Shown here piece after piece: positions 1 to 11,570 of a stretch of DNA of 64,000 nucleotides. Source of the DNA: Xiphydria camelus (taxonomy: Eukaryota; Arthropoda; Insecta; Hymenoptera; Xiphydriidae); contig OY783199.1 in NCBI GenBank assembly GCA_963678675.1, positions 18,508,097 through 18,572,096 of the forward strand. The letters are read 5' to 3'. Below the pieces are notes generated by a model. The model was not told where the DNA came from. It made no database searches and saw only the letters and a program-made list of their open reading frames with translations. The first letter of the stretch is position 1; the number at the start of each line of letters is the position of its first letter. The translations under genes and the position numbers were made by a program.

Positions 1-1132
1 AAGCAGACGGTGGTATTAATGTCGGATCCCCTGGATATTGCCGGGGCATTGTTCCCACTAGCCCTTTCAGCGTGTGTGCCAAGGGAGCGCGCATTGTCTC
101 CCCGAAAGTTTAATTTCCCACCCCTCCACCGGCAGGATGCCGATAGGACAATGAGCGAAGATGGCTTGGCTCCGGGGCGAAAGTTTCCCACCCCCGAAAC
201 TTCCCGCGGGTTCTTAAGACGAACGAGAGCGCCTCTCGGTAGCGTGGACTCGTTTTCGGGATCGTCGGTTCACTTTGGGATCTATTTGAGAGCGGTACGC
301 GGATGTAGATACGAGTGGAGTGCCAGTAGGGTCAAGGGGGCTAAAAATGAGACACTCTCAAATCTTTGGGGTAAAAATGAGACACCATCTGCTGTCCTCT
401 GTTGTTGAATTTCTGAAACAATTGTATTGTCATAGTGAAGTAACAAACCTTACTTACATCAATAATCTCGGTCGAGATTATCGAATTAATAAAACCGTCC
501 GACCGTCCGACCGACCCTCCGACCGAGAGTATTTATACAGGAATTGGAACGCCTTTACGTTCAATAGTCAATAGTCAATACGAGATTTTGGCATTTCGTG
601 CTTTCGCCACTGGTCTGCTTGCGTCGCCACCGTCCGGCCTTCATACTCATGTACACTTCCCTTTCTGGCGACGACCCGTGACCAGTCGGTATTTGTACAA
701 AGCCGAGCCGACGGTAAATGTCAAGGGCCCTGTAACTGTGCGGTTCTGCTCGGGTCGGGACATCATGTACGCGTGTGTACGAAGGCTCGCACAGTGGAAC
801 GCGCTGTCCGTACAAGGCTTTAAAGAACGCTCCGTACTGCTTCGTACACCAATACAGTGAGCGTGTAGTAGGTATGTTCGTTTATCTCGGCGTAAAGCGA
901 GCAGCGAGAACCCGTGTATCTTTATGTCTGCCCCCTCCACCCCTCAATTTTTACATCGAATTTTCTCAATAAATATATGTAAGGTTATAACCAAAATTAT
1001 GCTTAGTTACACCATATAAATTGATTACTCTCTAATGTGATAGATTGATAAAGACCAGAATACATTTTTCATTTATACCGGCAGAGATCGAGTCGGTAGT
1101 TAGAGTTGGCTTACAGCCAGTAAACACTGTGC
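1..1132. other. No gene recognised
   Basis: GC-rich first 400 bases with open frames that look like chance, a TCCGACCG-type tandem (CCGACCGTCCGACCGACC, about 498-525) and AT-rich sequence after 950. Nothing resembling a known protein. Confidence 0.5.
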
Positions 1133-1250
1133 AGTTTATTCACTGTTTCGATAATTTTAACAAATCGGTGCAAATAGAATGCTATGTTATGAACATAATA
1201 TCCGGTTTGCACCGATTCGTTAAAATTACTGAAACGGTGAATAAACCGCA
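1133..1250. repeat. Hairpin-forming inverted repeat, about 50-bp arms
   Basis: GCAGTTTATTCACTGTTTCG then TAATTTTAACAAATCGGTGCAAA is mirrored by TTTGCACCGATTCGTTAAAATTACTGAAACGGTGAATAAACCGC, with a short AT-rich loop. Likely a miniature transposon without obvious target duplication. Confidence 0.75.
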
Positions 1251-1578
1251 TAGTTTGTTTATTTACGATTTTTATGACTTCTTTCACGAACGAATTGTTC
1301 TGGGGAAAATGTAAATATTATCGAAACATGAATTATAAAATCATTACATATTGATGATTTTATTTATCATTCATAATTTTTTAATCAGTCATCTAGGCTG
1401 AAAACATTTTTACCGATTTTCCGTTTATCATTGAGTGCGCTCTAGTTGCGAAATTCGATGTTCAATTGTTTTCAAACTGTTAGCACGCGATACGTCGGCT
1501 GACAACAATGAATGTGTAGTGACGCGCCACGCCACTCTTTTCTCCGCCTTGTCGGAGACTATGCGATAAAGCGATCAG

Positions 1579-1738
1579 AGGGGCCCCTTTCTCTAACTCA
1601 CTCGCAAAGTTGCGTATACGCATCTTAGCCAATAGACCAATCAGGATCAAGTATTCCGTTGTAGAGGGAGTCCTGATTGGTCTACTCGCTAAGAAACGTA
1701 TACGTTTCTCTTGCGAGTGAGTTAGAGAAAGGGGCCCC
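1579..1738. mobile_element. Palindromic miniature element with GGGGCCCC ends
   Basis: The outer 28-bp arms (GGGGCCCCTTTCTCTAACTC then ACTCGCAA) are perfect inverted repeats. The inner parts pair more loosely (CGTATACG and CCAATCAGGAT with ATCCTGATTGG-like sequence). Confidence 0.85.
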
Positions 1739-1777
1739 AGGGGTCTCCTTACCTGAGAACCCTGCCTACGTCACAAT

Positions 1778-1996
1778 TAAGGGCCTTTGCACACGTCGTT
1801 TTTTAAACTAGCTGACGACGCGCGTTATACGCGATTAGGATGCTCAGCAAACGCAAGGCAGTCGGCAAGTTGTGACTTTTACACACGATCCTTGCTAATA
1901 CAACCTGCTAATGTGCGCTGATGACGCGCAGCGAACGCGCTCATCAAAAAGGCGCATCGTCAGCTAGTTTAAAAAACGTCGTGTGCAAAGGCCCTT
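1778..1996. mobile_element. Miniature element, 40-bp TIR starting TAAGGGCCTTTGCACACG
   Basis: TAAGGGCCTTTGCACACG, then a CGTTTTTTAAACTAGCTGAC block, is repeated inverted at the right end with one mismatch in about 40 bases. The interior carries CGCG-rich words and no ORF. Confidence 0.88.
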
Positions 1997-1999
1997 ACG

Positions 2000-3124
2000 G
2001 TTTCCAGCTTTATCGCAGCGTTCCGTACCCCGAGGTACATATGTCGGTACCTCGTCGAACCTTTGTCTCACGGTGTACGGAATTTCGCCGGAAAGGCAGT
2101 TGGTCTTGAGCTTCAGATGCGTACAGTTGCGTATTTTTTTTTCTATCCACGAAAGTAAATAGATAACAAACCATACAATAAATGTATAATATTAATAAGC
2201 TTCATATCACGCTTCAGTTCAATACACAACCGAACTCGGCAATAATAATAACTGACCACATTCTATCATTGAAAAAAATGTTTCATATTTATCTGACAAA
2301 AGAGCACGAAAGAAAATTAACGAAAAAAGAAATGAAATCCCCCCCCCCCCCCCCCGCCTCCCCCTTCAAAACATCGACGATGTATGATAGCACGAATTAA
2401 TAAAATAGCTCCCTTTCCAAAGTAATCATGTAACAACTTACGAATCACCAAAGATAATGAAAAAATTATGATAAAAAAAGGAATGAAATCATTACCGCCA
2501 AATTAATGAAAGTAAGTGTGTTGTCAAGGTATGTTGCGTTAATGAGAGAAACAGTACATAATTCCATACAATGGTAAACTTCGCTACAGAGACTAAAAAT
2601 AATATAGAGGGGAAAAAAACCAAGTGACTTGGTCTTTCGAGATGTCGATTTGATTGCACTTCGGTCGTGCACAAATTTTATAATTCATTAATTTAGACCT
2701 CAGAAGACCTAATTTGGATGAGAATAAATTTCATCAATTTCAGGCCGAGTATTTATATATATATTTAATTTTTTGTAACACATAAAGTTAATCACGACGT
2801 CGATCTCGCTACACATATACGCGACACCGCGCGGCGATAAAGAATTTTAATCGAAACCGCAGGCGCGGTAGAAATTGTAAGACCCGTGACGTTTGGCTTA
2901 TCATCTCGCGATTTCATTAAACCGCGCGGTCGTTTCGACTCCTTAATCGTTCGAATGGCACGAGAACCGTAATGGCGAACATTATATCTAAAGTTCCAAG
3001 GGAGACGGCCGGAAGTTTTTTCATCTCAAACGACCATCGTCTTCGTCCCGCGCACACAAAGTACGTAAAGATCGTTACAGCGAGTACCTACAGCGTACGG
3101 TAGGATATGCTCGTCCGATTCACC

Positions 3125-3127
<3 letters not shown>
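2000..3127. other. No gene recognised
   Basis: AT-rich DNA with a C-run, then GC-rich unique sequence (2.8-3.1 kb). Short minus-strand frames near 2.47-2.67 kb have no recognisable similarity. Confidence 0.5.
2339..2355. repeat. C homopolymer (about 17)
   Basis: Run of about 17 C followed by GCCTCCCCC; flanking DNA is AT-rich. Confidence 0.9.

Positions 3128-3189
<62 letters not shown>
3128..3189. repeat. (CT)n microsatellite, about 31 units
   Basis: Uninterrupted CT dinucleotides, ending in CGCTCCGTCG. It lies 36 bp left of the nested transposon stack. Confidence 0.95.
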
Positions 3190-3192
<3 letters not shown>

Positions 3193-3390
3193 CCGTCGCC
3201 CTAATTATACACCGTGCACCGTGTACCCAGGGAAGAGGTCTAGTTGAATACGGACTTAATATAGAAATTTTTTTGAGACGAATAGGAATTTATTCGCATT
3301 AAACAAAAAATCTAGTTTTACTAGGTTAGTACTTGATTAAAAAAGATATGCGAAACATTTATTTAATTCAAATAGACTTTTGTTCAATCC

Positions 3391-4008
3391 ACAGAGAGAT
3401 GAGTATATTAATCGTTGTTATACCAGATAGTAGATTTGATATTTTGGAGAAAGTACTGCGTTCATTGCTTTACTGTATGAAAACAATTGACATACGTTTA
3501 ATGAAGTTCACTACACTGAGAACAAAAATTGATTGAATCGATTCAGTTGATTTGAATTATCTCAAGCAATGAAATATTCTGTTAATTTATATAATTGTAT
3601 TCAACCCAATACCCATTTATTCTCAACTAATATATGTTTAATCACTGTAAGTAGATATTTAGTTGGCACAACTTTAGATATTTAGTCCGCCATATATAAC
3701 TACTATTGTACAGTTGAAACAATTAAGTATTTTTTAATATAGTATGATTAGTATTTACTCACATCGATTACACTTACACTTGCTGTGAACAAACGAGCAT
3801 TGCATTAAACACAATTTCCTTAATTCAAATGAATGTATTATTATTTTGACTAATTTAAACCAACGAAATATTTAAACTAATTTTTCTTCTCAGTGTAGAT
3901 CTATGTCAACTGTTGTCATACGGTAAAGCAATGAACGCGATATTTTCTCCAAAATATCAAATCTATTATCTAGCATAACAATGATTAATATACTCTTCTC
4001 TCCGTGTG
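3391..4008. mobile_element. Middle element of the three-layer nest
   Basis: CACAGAGAGATGAGTATATT at the left and AATATACTCTTCTCTCCGTG at the right are inverted. The arms continue over about 110 bp (GATTTGATATTTTGGAGAAA with its inverse, GCAATGAACGC with its inverse). The arms are split exactly by the element at 3514-3895. Confidence 0.85.
3514..3895. mobile_element. Innermost element of the nest, CACTGAGAACAAAAATTGATTG end
   Basis: Ends CACTGAGAACAAAAATT and its inverse AATTTTTCTTCTCAGTG, each flanked by TA. The interior (AAGTAGATATTTAGTT, CGCCATATATAA, TTTACTCACATCGATTA) matches 12786-13165, a second diverged copy. Confidence 0.85.
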
Positions 4009-4888
4009 TGAATAAATTCCTATTTATATCTCAAATAGATTTCTCTATTAGGTTCGTATTCAACCAGACCTTTTCTCTCGATGTATCATCATCAAGAAAC
4101 GGCGACCTACCAGTGGGATTGCCGTTCGTTTCCATCCTCCGATGAACCGACCACCGCGAGCTCTACTCTCGTATCTCGTAAATCTCGTCGAATATTTCGG
4201 TCGAACTTGCTCGGTTCGCGTCCCACGTTTTCCCCGAAACTTTTCGGAGCATTTCATCCGAATACGTACGATCGGTCATTGTCTCGCCCCGCCACGCTTC
4301 AGGCACTCTCCCTCTACCCGGTTACGTTCCTCCTCTCTCGTCCCTCTCACCACGTGCGCTCTTTGATCTTCGCCTCACGCCGGCCGCGAACCTTCGGCTT
4401 TCCGCGCGGAGAATAACAATTGGAAGGCATTTAGATATAGGCGAGTGTGCCTTGAAATTTTCCCCCTCCGGAGTTTTGAATTCGCGCGGAGCGGGACGTT
4501 TTCGTGTTTAATCGAGGAACCCGAGCGCCTGTGCGGCGGAGGTGTGCAGAGGGGGCGTCACGAGGGCATCGCGCCAAAGGGGTATATCGGGACATTTTCC
4601 ATTTCGCGATTATCTCTCTTTGCCGGTTTAAGCTCGTTACCCCGGTGGCGATACGACTATTTTTAACAGGGATTATCTGTATTCGTTTTACGTTTAATCT
4701 TTGTTCATTTCGGGCGATTCGATTGTTATCGGTGACCATTTCCACCGGAGTTCGGTGAAGAGAAATATCAAAAGTAAACTGCGAATTCGATGATCCGCTC
4801 GCGTACATACGTCGCGATGCGTGTACGTGTGAAGGGAGTGTACGATAGAATAGTGTGTGTAGTGGAATTTAATAGTAAAATTCTTTAG

Positions 4889-5143
4889 ACAGAGAAAAAG
4901 AATTAATTGGAACTACAATGATATTAATGACTCACGGGGTCGTAAGTAACTATTTACGTTAATTAAATCTTTTTTTCATATTAATTTGATACTTCTTCCT
5001 TGCAATCACATACTATTCCACGTAATTGTAAGGAAGAGATAGTTAATTGACATATTAAAAAAGTGCATTGAATCAAATAAATAATTACTTGCGACCCCGC
5101 AACTAATTTTCAGTAGATTCAACTAATTCTCATTCTCTGCGTG
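4889..5143. mobile_element. TIR element (CAGAGAAAAAGAATTA), family copy 1
   Basis: CAGAGAAAAAGAATTA at the left pairs with TAATTCTCATTCTCTG at the right. Inner arms pair ACGGGGTCGTAAGTAA with TTACTTGCGACCCCGC and CTTCCTTGCAATCACATA with TGTAAGGAAGAG. Copy 2 is at 47874-48125 and a partial copy at 36121-36295. Confidence 0.85.
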
Positions 5144-6229
5144 ACTATTCCAAATTTTTACAAAACTCCCCCAATTCGCTGTAGCGGGCAAAATAGATAC
5201 GGTTCGTTATACATATGCGCGTCACATCGTACCAGTCCCAGTAAGGCGGCGAACGTATAACGGACTGTAACTACTGACTACTAGCTTCGGTATCATCTAT
5301 ACACTGTGGCTACAAGGCAGTGGAGATTAAAGATGTGCTCAACTAAAAATGTCTTCTGAAATACTATTAGATACCTATTATATTTACATTATAATTCGCT
5401 GAAAGATGCTCACAGAAGCGAAAATGTCGCGGTGTTTTATATACATGTGATAAAGTGTCCTCGCATACTGACCCTTACCCTCTCTTTGTGGAAATCAGAC
5501 CCGCACTTGAATCGAAGAATAAGAGAGGTTCGAATTTATCTTTCACGATTATTTATTGTTAATAATTCTATTTTTAAATTAATTTACGAAATATAAAATT
5601 CGTCAAAAACTGAAATATGATAAGACGAATTTCGGATTCGATTATATCCAATTATACATGACAATATGATCATATATAACCTAGTATATACGTAAAGGTT
5701 ATATGCTACGTTCGAAAAGGAAAAAGAGACGCTCGTGTGAATGTCTCAAATGGATTAACGTTATACGTCCACAACGGCACGTCTCGGGCCCGCCACGGAA
5801 AAGTAGGTCGCGTTGAATAAAAAATGCAATTAATACACCCGCACGCAAAATGCCATTAATGAAGGGAGAGTACCGTCGGTGGAGATTTCGCAACTCTCGC
5901 CTCGCCCTCGCGATATTACTGTATCTGCACACGTATATGCCGGCTAACAAGTTTATTCCATTAAGGGAGCCTCTTGTTTTGCCGTTGAAACGGGGCGTGT
6001 TAACTCCGCGCGAGAGGGCGGGTCGCGTATCCTTTGTTACCGTTTTTCGATCGCCCGACGATCTCCGCACACCCCTTCCCTGCCCGACCACACGTCGATC
6101 GTCATCCCCGAGACGCGATAAGACGCCGTAAAACCGCTATCGCGCGCCCTCCTGATATAAACATTTTCGCGCGCGATGCATCGCGTGTACCTTCGTCCGA
6201 GTAAACACCGGGGCTTATCACTTCGCATA
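5144..6229. other. No gene recognised; fragment of the ACCCGGG-ended family
   Basis: AATTTCGGATTCGATTATAT at about 5629-5648 matches the interior of the element at 36335-36687. The GC-rich part at 5.7-6.2 kb has overlapping open frames on both strands without similarity. Confidence 0.5.
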
Positions 6230-6540
6230 CTCAGGGAAACGGTCTAGTTGAATACGAAGCTGATAAAAAAATTTATCTGATGTGAACAGGAATTTGTTCA
6301 CACGGAACAAAAAGTCTATTTGAATTAGATGGGTGTTCTACTAGGTTCGTCGTCGATTAAAAATATACGCAACACATTTATTTCATTTAAATAGACTTTT
6401 AATAAAATTTAAGTCTAATTTACTAATTAATGCATTTTTTTCTAATTTTTTTTATTCAAACAGACTTTTGTTCGATGTGAATCAATTCTTATTTATCCCA
6501 AATACATTTTTCTATTACTTTCGTATTTAAAAAACTTTCA
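6230..6540. mobile_element. CAGGGAAACGGTCTAGTTG element, family relative of 3226-4080
   Basis: Starts CAGGGAAACGGTCTAGTTGA and contains GAACAGGAATTTGTTCACAC and CTACTAGGTTCGT; the right end (TTCTATTACTTTCGTATTTA) is diverged. Confidence 0.75.
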
Positions 6541-6781
6541 ATGGAAAACATCTCGCAACGTCACCGTCGCGCGTTTGGAGTAATCCGTCGTGTTTACCTC
6601 GGCTTCCAATCTCGTCCATTGACGTAGAACGCCGGCTAACGGCGGCAACAAGACGAAGAAATGCATCGCACCCTCGAGAGCATTCTCGCTGTCGAACCAC
6701 CCCTCGACGAGGTCCGCCACCGCACCGATTTATCGCGCTCGACTGCGTGGTCTCGAAGGTCTCGCACACGCGAAACTGGGC

Positions 6782-7081
6782 GTGCGAGTCATCCGGAAAT
6801 TTCACCATCCCCCGTCCGATTTCGTCGAGTACTTTTCAAGAGCGAAAAGCGACTCGTATAATGACACGGACTCTAGAAGTAGAGTAGCATGCGGCAAAAA
6901 GATTAGAAGAAAGAATAGAGCCAAACTAAATTTACAAATTAAGTATCTTGAAAATAAATTACGTAAAGCAGAAAGACGAGCAAGAAAATATAAAGCACGA
7001 GCTCAACGACTAAAAAAAGCAAACAAAAAGATAATTCCACGAACAAAAGTGAATAATTTGGCCAGTGTCTCATCTCCGTGA
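6782..7081 (+). CDS. Short coiled-coil basic ORF, probable transposon-derived fragment
   Basis: Of 99 codons, the first 30 or so look random, but from about residue 33 the frame reads as a regular basic coiled coil (KLNLQIKYLENKLRKAERRA then RKYKARAQRLKK) in AT-rich DNA unlike its GC-rich left flank. A possible acceptor CTCTAG just before this change (about 6875) suggests an exon. The DNA about 200 bp downstream, at 7280-7309, matches a terminus of the element at 3391-4008, so a transposon origin is likely. Not recognised; function unknown. Confidence 0.35.
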   Translation: MRVIRKFHHPPSDFVEYFSRAKSDSYNDTDSRSRVACGKKIRRKNRAKLNLQIKYLENKLRKAERRARKYKARAQRLKKANKKIIPRTKVNNLASVSSP

Positions 7082-7310
7082 AATCCAATTTTAACTTTTT
7101 TGTTAATTTATGCTTAAATATTATCTACCTCATCTCGGAAATGTAGTTGTATGATGAAAGATTAATTGTATGGATTTTTGGAAAAGGAAAATCTAAAATT
7201 TTTCCATGAAATTTTTTTTTTAAATTAGCACTGAAATAGTCTGCTTTTCGTAAGAATGACCCTTATACATATAATGTATAACAGTGATTAATATACTCTT
7301 ATCTCCGTGC

Positions 7311-7513
7311 ACTACTTTTTTATTGCAGATTCGAAAAATATATAGACAAAATTATTTACCACGTATTAAAAAAATTTTCATTTTCGACTGTATTTCAACT
7401 GGAAAACAACTTTTATAAATGCAGCTACGTCACCGTCTTGTAAGCCTATCTTCCTCGCACTTATTGCTCGGTATAAGTGCGTCTCTCTTGCGTTTCGGTG
7501 ACGTCACAACGTT

Positions 7514-7556
<43 letters not shown>

Positions 7557-7640
7557 GATGTGCTTATAACTCAGCTACTAATTATATTTTCGGACATCAC
7601 CTTTTTTGTGTGATATTAAATACGCGTACAGATTACAGAT
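7311..7640. mobile_element. Dispersed repeat with a CRE-like TGACGTCA, copy 1 (reverse)
   Basis: Reading on the minus strand it aligns with 45960-46270 (TTCAATCTGTAATCTGTAC vs TTCAATTTATAATCTGCAT; AATATCACACRAAAAAG; CCGAAAATATAAYTA). A full palindromic TGACGTCA is at 7499-7506. A (GA)n run at 7516-7553 is present in this copy only. Confidence 0.75.
7516..7553. repeat. (GA)n microsatellite
   Basis: About 19 GA units within the dispersed repeat, next to GTGAGATG. Confidence 0.95.
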
Positions 7641-7649
7641 TGAATTTAA

Positions 7650-8069
7650 AAATATGAACATTTTTTGTACGAGAAGACCGAATTCGTCCATCGACGCGAT
7701 GCAGGATCGTCGCAGAGATTGCAGAGAAGCGAGTTCGCCACGTCAGCGGACTGCGATATTGCGCCCTCGACTCGTCTAACGGTCATTCGACGCATTCGCG
7801 TGGAAATTTGAGATACTTGCGCGCCCCATACATACATATGTACCGTAAAGGCGTACCCGTTCACGGTCACATTTCTGCCGATCGGGTGGATTTCGATGAA
7901 AACGTCCGAACTTTCCTTCACGTATTTACATTCGTATTCGACTTCTCGAGACGTCTGACCGCTTTTAAGGAGAGGGTGAAAGCGGCCCGGCATTCGATTT
8001 TCGAAGAGTTCGTACACGGAGAAAAGTAATTTACCGATCCAAGTAACCGTCGACGTGAATAGTGCCGAG

Positions 8070-8106
<37 letters not shown>

Positions 8107-9000
8107 CGATTATTAAATAAAACAAGTCATAACTCAAATAATATCACAAGTCGGAGTGAAAGCATTATTTTTGATTTTGCAGATGTTTATTATGTTTGCA
8201 CAAAAAGTTTAAGTACTTGATAATTAATACAACTAATTGCTCTGCCGAAATACATATACAAATGTTTTGGTTATAAATTATTTCATATACAAATGACAGT
8301 AATTCGAAACTTTAAATACGCGTTTTCTATCATTTTGAGTTATGACATTTTTTTATTTAATAAGCGATATTTAAGACAAGTGTATGGGAGAACGGGGCAG
8401 GTTACAACACGGGTAGATTTCAACACAACCATTTTTTCTAACAAAAAACCCTCCAATGGAAGATAAATTACAGGATTAGAGTCGAGTCGAAATTTGGCTC
8501 CTTATCAGTGGAAAGCACTACGGTATGGGCACGATTCTGCCAGTTTTGTAAAAGAAAGTGTATTTAGGATGGGCATAATCTTCATGTGTCAATAACGACG
8601 CTTATTTTATTTGCATTAACTGTGTTTTATAGTATTTCGTTCTGTTAATTAATTATATGCTGATAACTTAATAAGTATTGAAAAGTTCTTCAAAAAGTTA
8701 AGTGGTTCAACGTGCCCAAGCACTAATACAACATACCCCGAGTGTAGGGCACATTGCGAGGCGCGCATAGACTATTGTTTTCCTTTATAACTTGTCCATT
8801 TTTTAAATAACATCAATATCGTTCTTCAGTTTTACTTCCAATAGGTTAAACTATATTACATAGCTCTCGAGAGCTAATCCTAATTTTCAGTAAAATGGGG
8901 AAAAAAGAAAACATCAAATTTGTTGCAACCTACTCCAGCCTTCCTTGTGTTCATTGAATTGAACGAATCCACTCTTGATTCGAATAAAACACTAACAAAA
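7650..9000. other. No gene recognised
   Basis: A GC-balanced stretch (7.65-8.05 kb) with open frames on both strands but no similarity, then AT-rich DNA without structure I can name. Confidence 0.45.
8071..8102. repeat. (CA)n microsatellite
   Basis: About 16 AC/CA units. A minus-strand frame through it gives a meaningless VCVC run. Confidence 0.95.
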
Positions 9001-9002
9001 AA

Positions 9003-9210
9003 TTTGCTCCATTCAACCATCGGCGAGGTTGAATACGGCGAACCTCACGGTATAATTGTTTCAAGGAAATATTCACTTGTTCCAACTTCAATTCGGTTGC
9101 TTCAACTCTATTTATTTTTCCTTGCACTCTTATGGTATTGAAACAATCGCACCGTGAGGTTCGCCGTATTCAACTTCACCGATGGTTGGGAATGAAGCAA
9201 ATTCTAGGAT
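9003..9210. mobile_element. Palindromic element, arms around CGAACCTCACGG
   Basis: TTTGCTCCATTCAACCATCGGCGAGGTTGAATACGGCGAACCTCACGGT-like left arm is mirrored at 9146-9203 (ACCGTGAGGTTCGCCGTATT, CACCGATGGTTG, GAAGCAAA). Confidence 0.85.
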
Positions 9211-9432
9211 GCGCGGGAAAAAGAGTATAAGTCAAAAAATGGTCAATATAAGATAAGTCGCCTACCAAAACACTTCTACATATTTGTGTGCTACATGCAT
9301 TTAACGGTTCTTATGAGAAGTGTTATTTTCATTTTATACATTTTTTCTCAACAGTTTGTGTTTCAATATAAACAAAGTTTTTTCTGAGCAATACCATTTT
9401 TTGACTTGTACTCTTTTTCTCGAGCGTCCTAG
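9207..9432. mobile_element. TIR element CTAGGATGCGCGGGAAAAAG, directly abutting the previous one
   Basis: CTAGGATGCGCGGGAAAAAG and AGTCAAAAAATGGT at the left are mirrored by ACCATTTTTTGACTTGTACT and CTTTTTCTCGAGCGTCCTAG at the right. The two elements share the boundary bases near 9207. Confidence 0.8.
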
Positions 9433-10428
9433 AATTTTTCTTTCAACGCATACACTTGATTTAACAACAATATGTGTGTGTTTGACTTAAATAAATATCT
9501 CATCACTACTCATATCGACGGTTACTTGAATCGGCAGATTATTTTTCTCGGTGTATGTTGATACCGTTTATAATCTTCATTACCCATTTTCTTCCACGTA
9601 TCATGTGCATATCATATCTAATAACGCGCCAACGAGGTCTCCCAAGGAACGCACATCCATTCGTCCCTCCCCCTGCCCCCTGCTACAACCCCCACGCGAT
9701 AGACACACGCCCACATCCCAGGTACAATACCGAGCTTCATATTCCTACCGGAGAAATATATCGACGTCGAAATATATATTACGCGCGTGAGATACGACCT
9801 CCGCGTAAGGTTCCATTACTTTGCGCCCGGATAGAACCGAGAATGCATAGCCCGGAATTGCAGAGCGCGCGCGGTGCGCTGGTTACACGCGTTCACAGCG
9901 CGCTTGCAATTCGGGCGAAGGCGACTCCCACTTCGTCTCGATCGGACTCGTTTATTTGCCGGAAGATACGAGACGCGCATTATCTCGAATAACTGCATTT
10001 CGCCCGGAACGACAACGGCCGCGCAGTGCTCGCGAATAGCGTGTACACGTACGTACACCGGTACAACGCGCTACACGTTCCTTTCGATTCTTCCTTTACA
10101 ACGCGGCGCCCTATCGCGGCGCGGCTTTACGAGCCTCTTCCTCGCCCGTGAACATTTATTGCCGAACGTTCGTCGGTCGACCTATCGCGTATGTGGGAAG
10201 CGCGGAAACGGATTCGTCAGGATATGAAGGGGGGGGGGGGGGCGAAAGGACTTGGACTGTAAATCCGGGACGATCGTCTGCCGACCAAAAGGTTTCTCCT
10301 GGAAATCACTTTATATCGCCCCCGGATCATTGCCGATACGGATGTCGTGAATTTTTCTCGAGTCTATACTCGTAATTATATATGTTACTTATGTTTTCAA
10401 TGGCGAATAGCGGACAATCACACGCCTA
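9433..10428. other. No gene recognised; GC-rich unique DNA with G14 run
   Basis: Open frames overlap on both strands between 9.55 and 10.38 kb, as expected for CpG-rich DNA. A G run of 14 lies at 10229-10242. Confidence 0.5.
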
Positions 10429-10501
10429 CACTGAGAAAAAAATTAGGTTAAACTGACAAAATACATCTAGTTGAACGCGTTTAGTTATTATAACTAAAAT
10501 G

Positions 10502-11272
10502 CACACGGAGAAAAAGGATTAGTAATTGTTACAGTGAATTCCAGTAACAGTGCAGAGACTCCTCGAAGTGAAATACATTTTACTTTTTACAGTTCGTAAC
10601 AGTATACGGAGAGAAATTTTCTACTAAAGATTGCTGTGTGATTCACGTAAACATGGTACATGATGTCGATGACCATATTTTGACATGTCGTTGATCTACG
10701 AAAAGCTCGTAAGCAACGAAAAACTACAGGAAGCACATAAAATTGTCTTCTAAGGCTAATTTAAAAGGACGAAGGATAAAATTTTGCTGAAGTACTCTAT
10801 GAATTAATGAATTTTATCCTTCGCCCTTTTAAATTAACCTTAGAAGACAGGTTTATGTGCTTCCTGTAAAATTTGCTTTTCGTAGCTCAACGACGATGTG
10901 CTTCAGGGTTGAATTGACTGTTTTTTTCAGGAAAACAAATGACTGAAGAACCTAGAACGAGGGATAAATGAATTTTATCGAGGTCTACAGTAAAAATTCG
11001 GTGGTTGACATCATGTCCCATGGTTATGTAATTTTCGCGGTATTTTTTTACAAATATTTTTCTCCTCGTAAACCCATAAAACACACGGCACATATTAACG
11101 GGAAATTGGTCAATTTTAGCATATAAACTGATGTTTATATTATTACGAACTGTAAAAAGTACACTGTGGTCTATTAAAAACTTCAACGCGTTCTACCTCA
11201 AGGAGCCCTGTTATTGTAATAATTATCAAAAATTCATGGGTTTGCCCATGATTTTTTATTAATCATTTCTCT
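10502..11272. mobile_element. Nested element (CACACGGAGAAAAAGGATTAG) with long internal hairpin
   Basis: CACGGAGAAAAAGGATTAGT, AATTCCAGTAACAG and CTCCTCGAAGT at the left correspond to ACCTCAAGGAGCCCTGTTATTG at 11.2 kb inverted, and to a related fragment at 57617-57720. Inside, 10681-10785 and 10809-10900 form a hairpin with about 90-bp arms (GGAAGCACATAAA and its inverse). Confidence 0.7.
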
Positions 11273-11276
11273 CCAT

Positions 11277-11570
11277 CTACTGAGAGAAATAATTGCTGGT
11301 TAAAGAAAAACGTTTTCTTTGCAATCAAAAACATGATATAATTTCAGAATCAAGCCATGGTTTCTTTCATGCAAAAGATATTTGATAGAATCAAGTAATT
11401 GTTTCTTTTTTTTTGTGCAAAAAGAATTTCTCATTCCCACAATGGTATTCTTGAATCAAGAATACATATTCCTCGATCAAGAATCTGTATTCTTAGAAAT
11501 TTTTAAGATCATAATTGTTCTTGATTCAAGAAATATTCTTTTGAAACTCGTCATTATTTCTCTCAGTGTA
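11277..11570. mobile_element. Nested CTGAGAGAAATAAT element
   Basis: ACTGAGAGAAATAATTGCTG at the left and GTCATTATTTCTCTCAGTG TA at the right are inverted. Inner arms pair GAATCAAG and CTTGATTC words repeatedly. Confidence 0.75.

Larger units (their letters stand above)
3226..4080. mobile_element. Outer element of a three-layer nest (CCCAGGGAAGAGGTCTAGTTG end)
   Basis: Left CAGGGAAGAGGTCTAGTTGA and right TCAACCAGACCTTTTCTCTC are inverted; next to them GAATAGGAATTTATTC pairs with GAATAAATTCCTATT. Family relatives: 6230-6540, 51915-52085, 54830-55062 and 60900-61000. The centre is occupied by the element at 3391-4008. Confidence 0.85.

Noticed and set aside
7646..8137. 163-codon minus-strand frame with a CVCVCV run
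   Set aside because: The run is the (CA)n microsatellite translated; the rest has no similarity.
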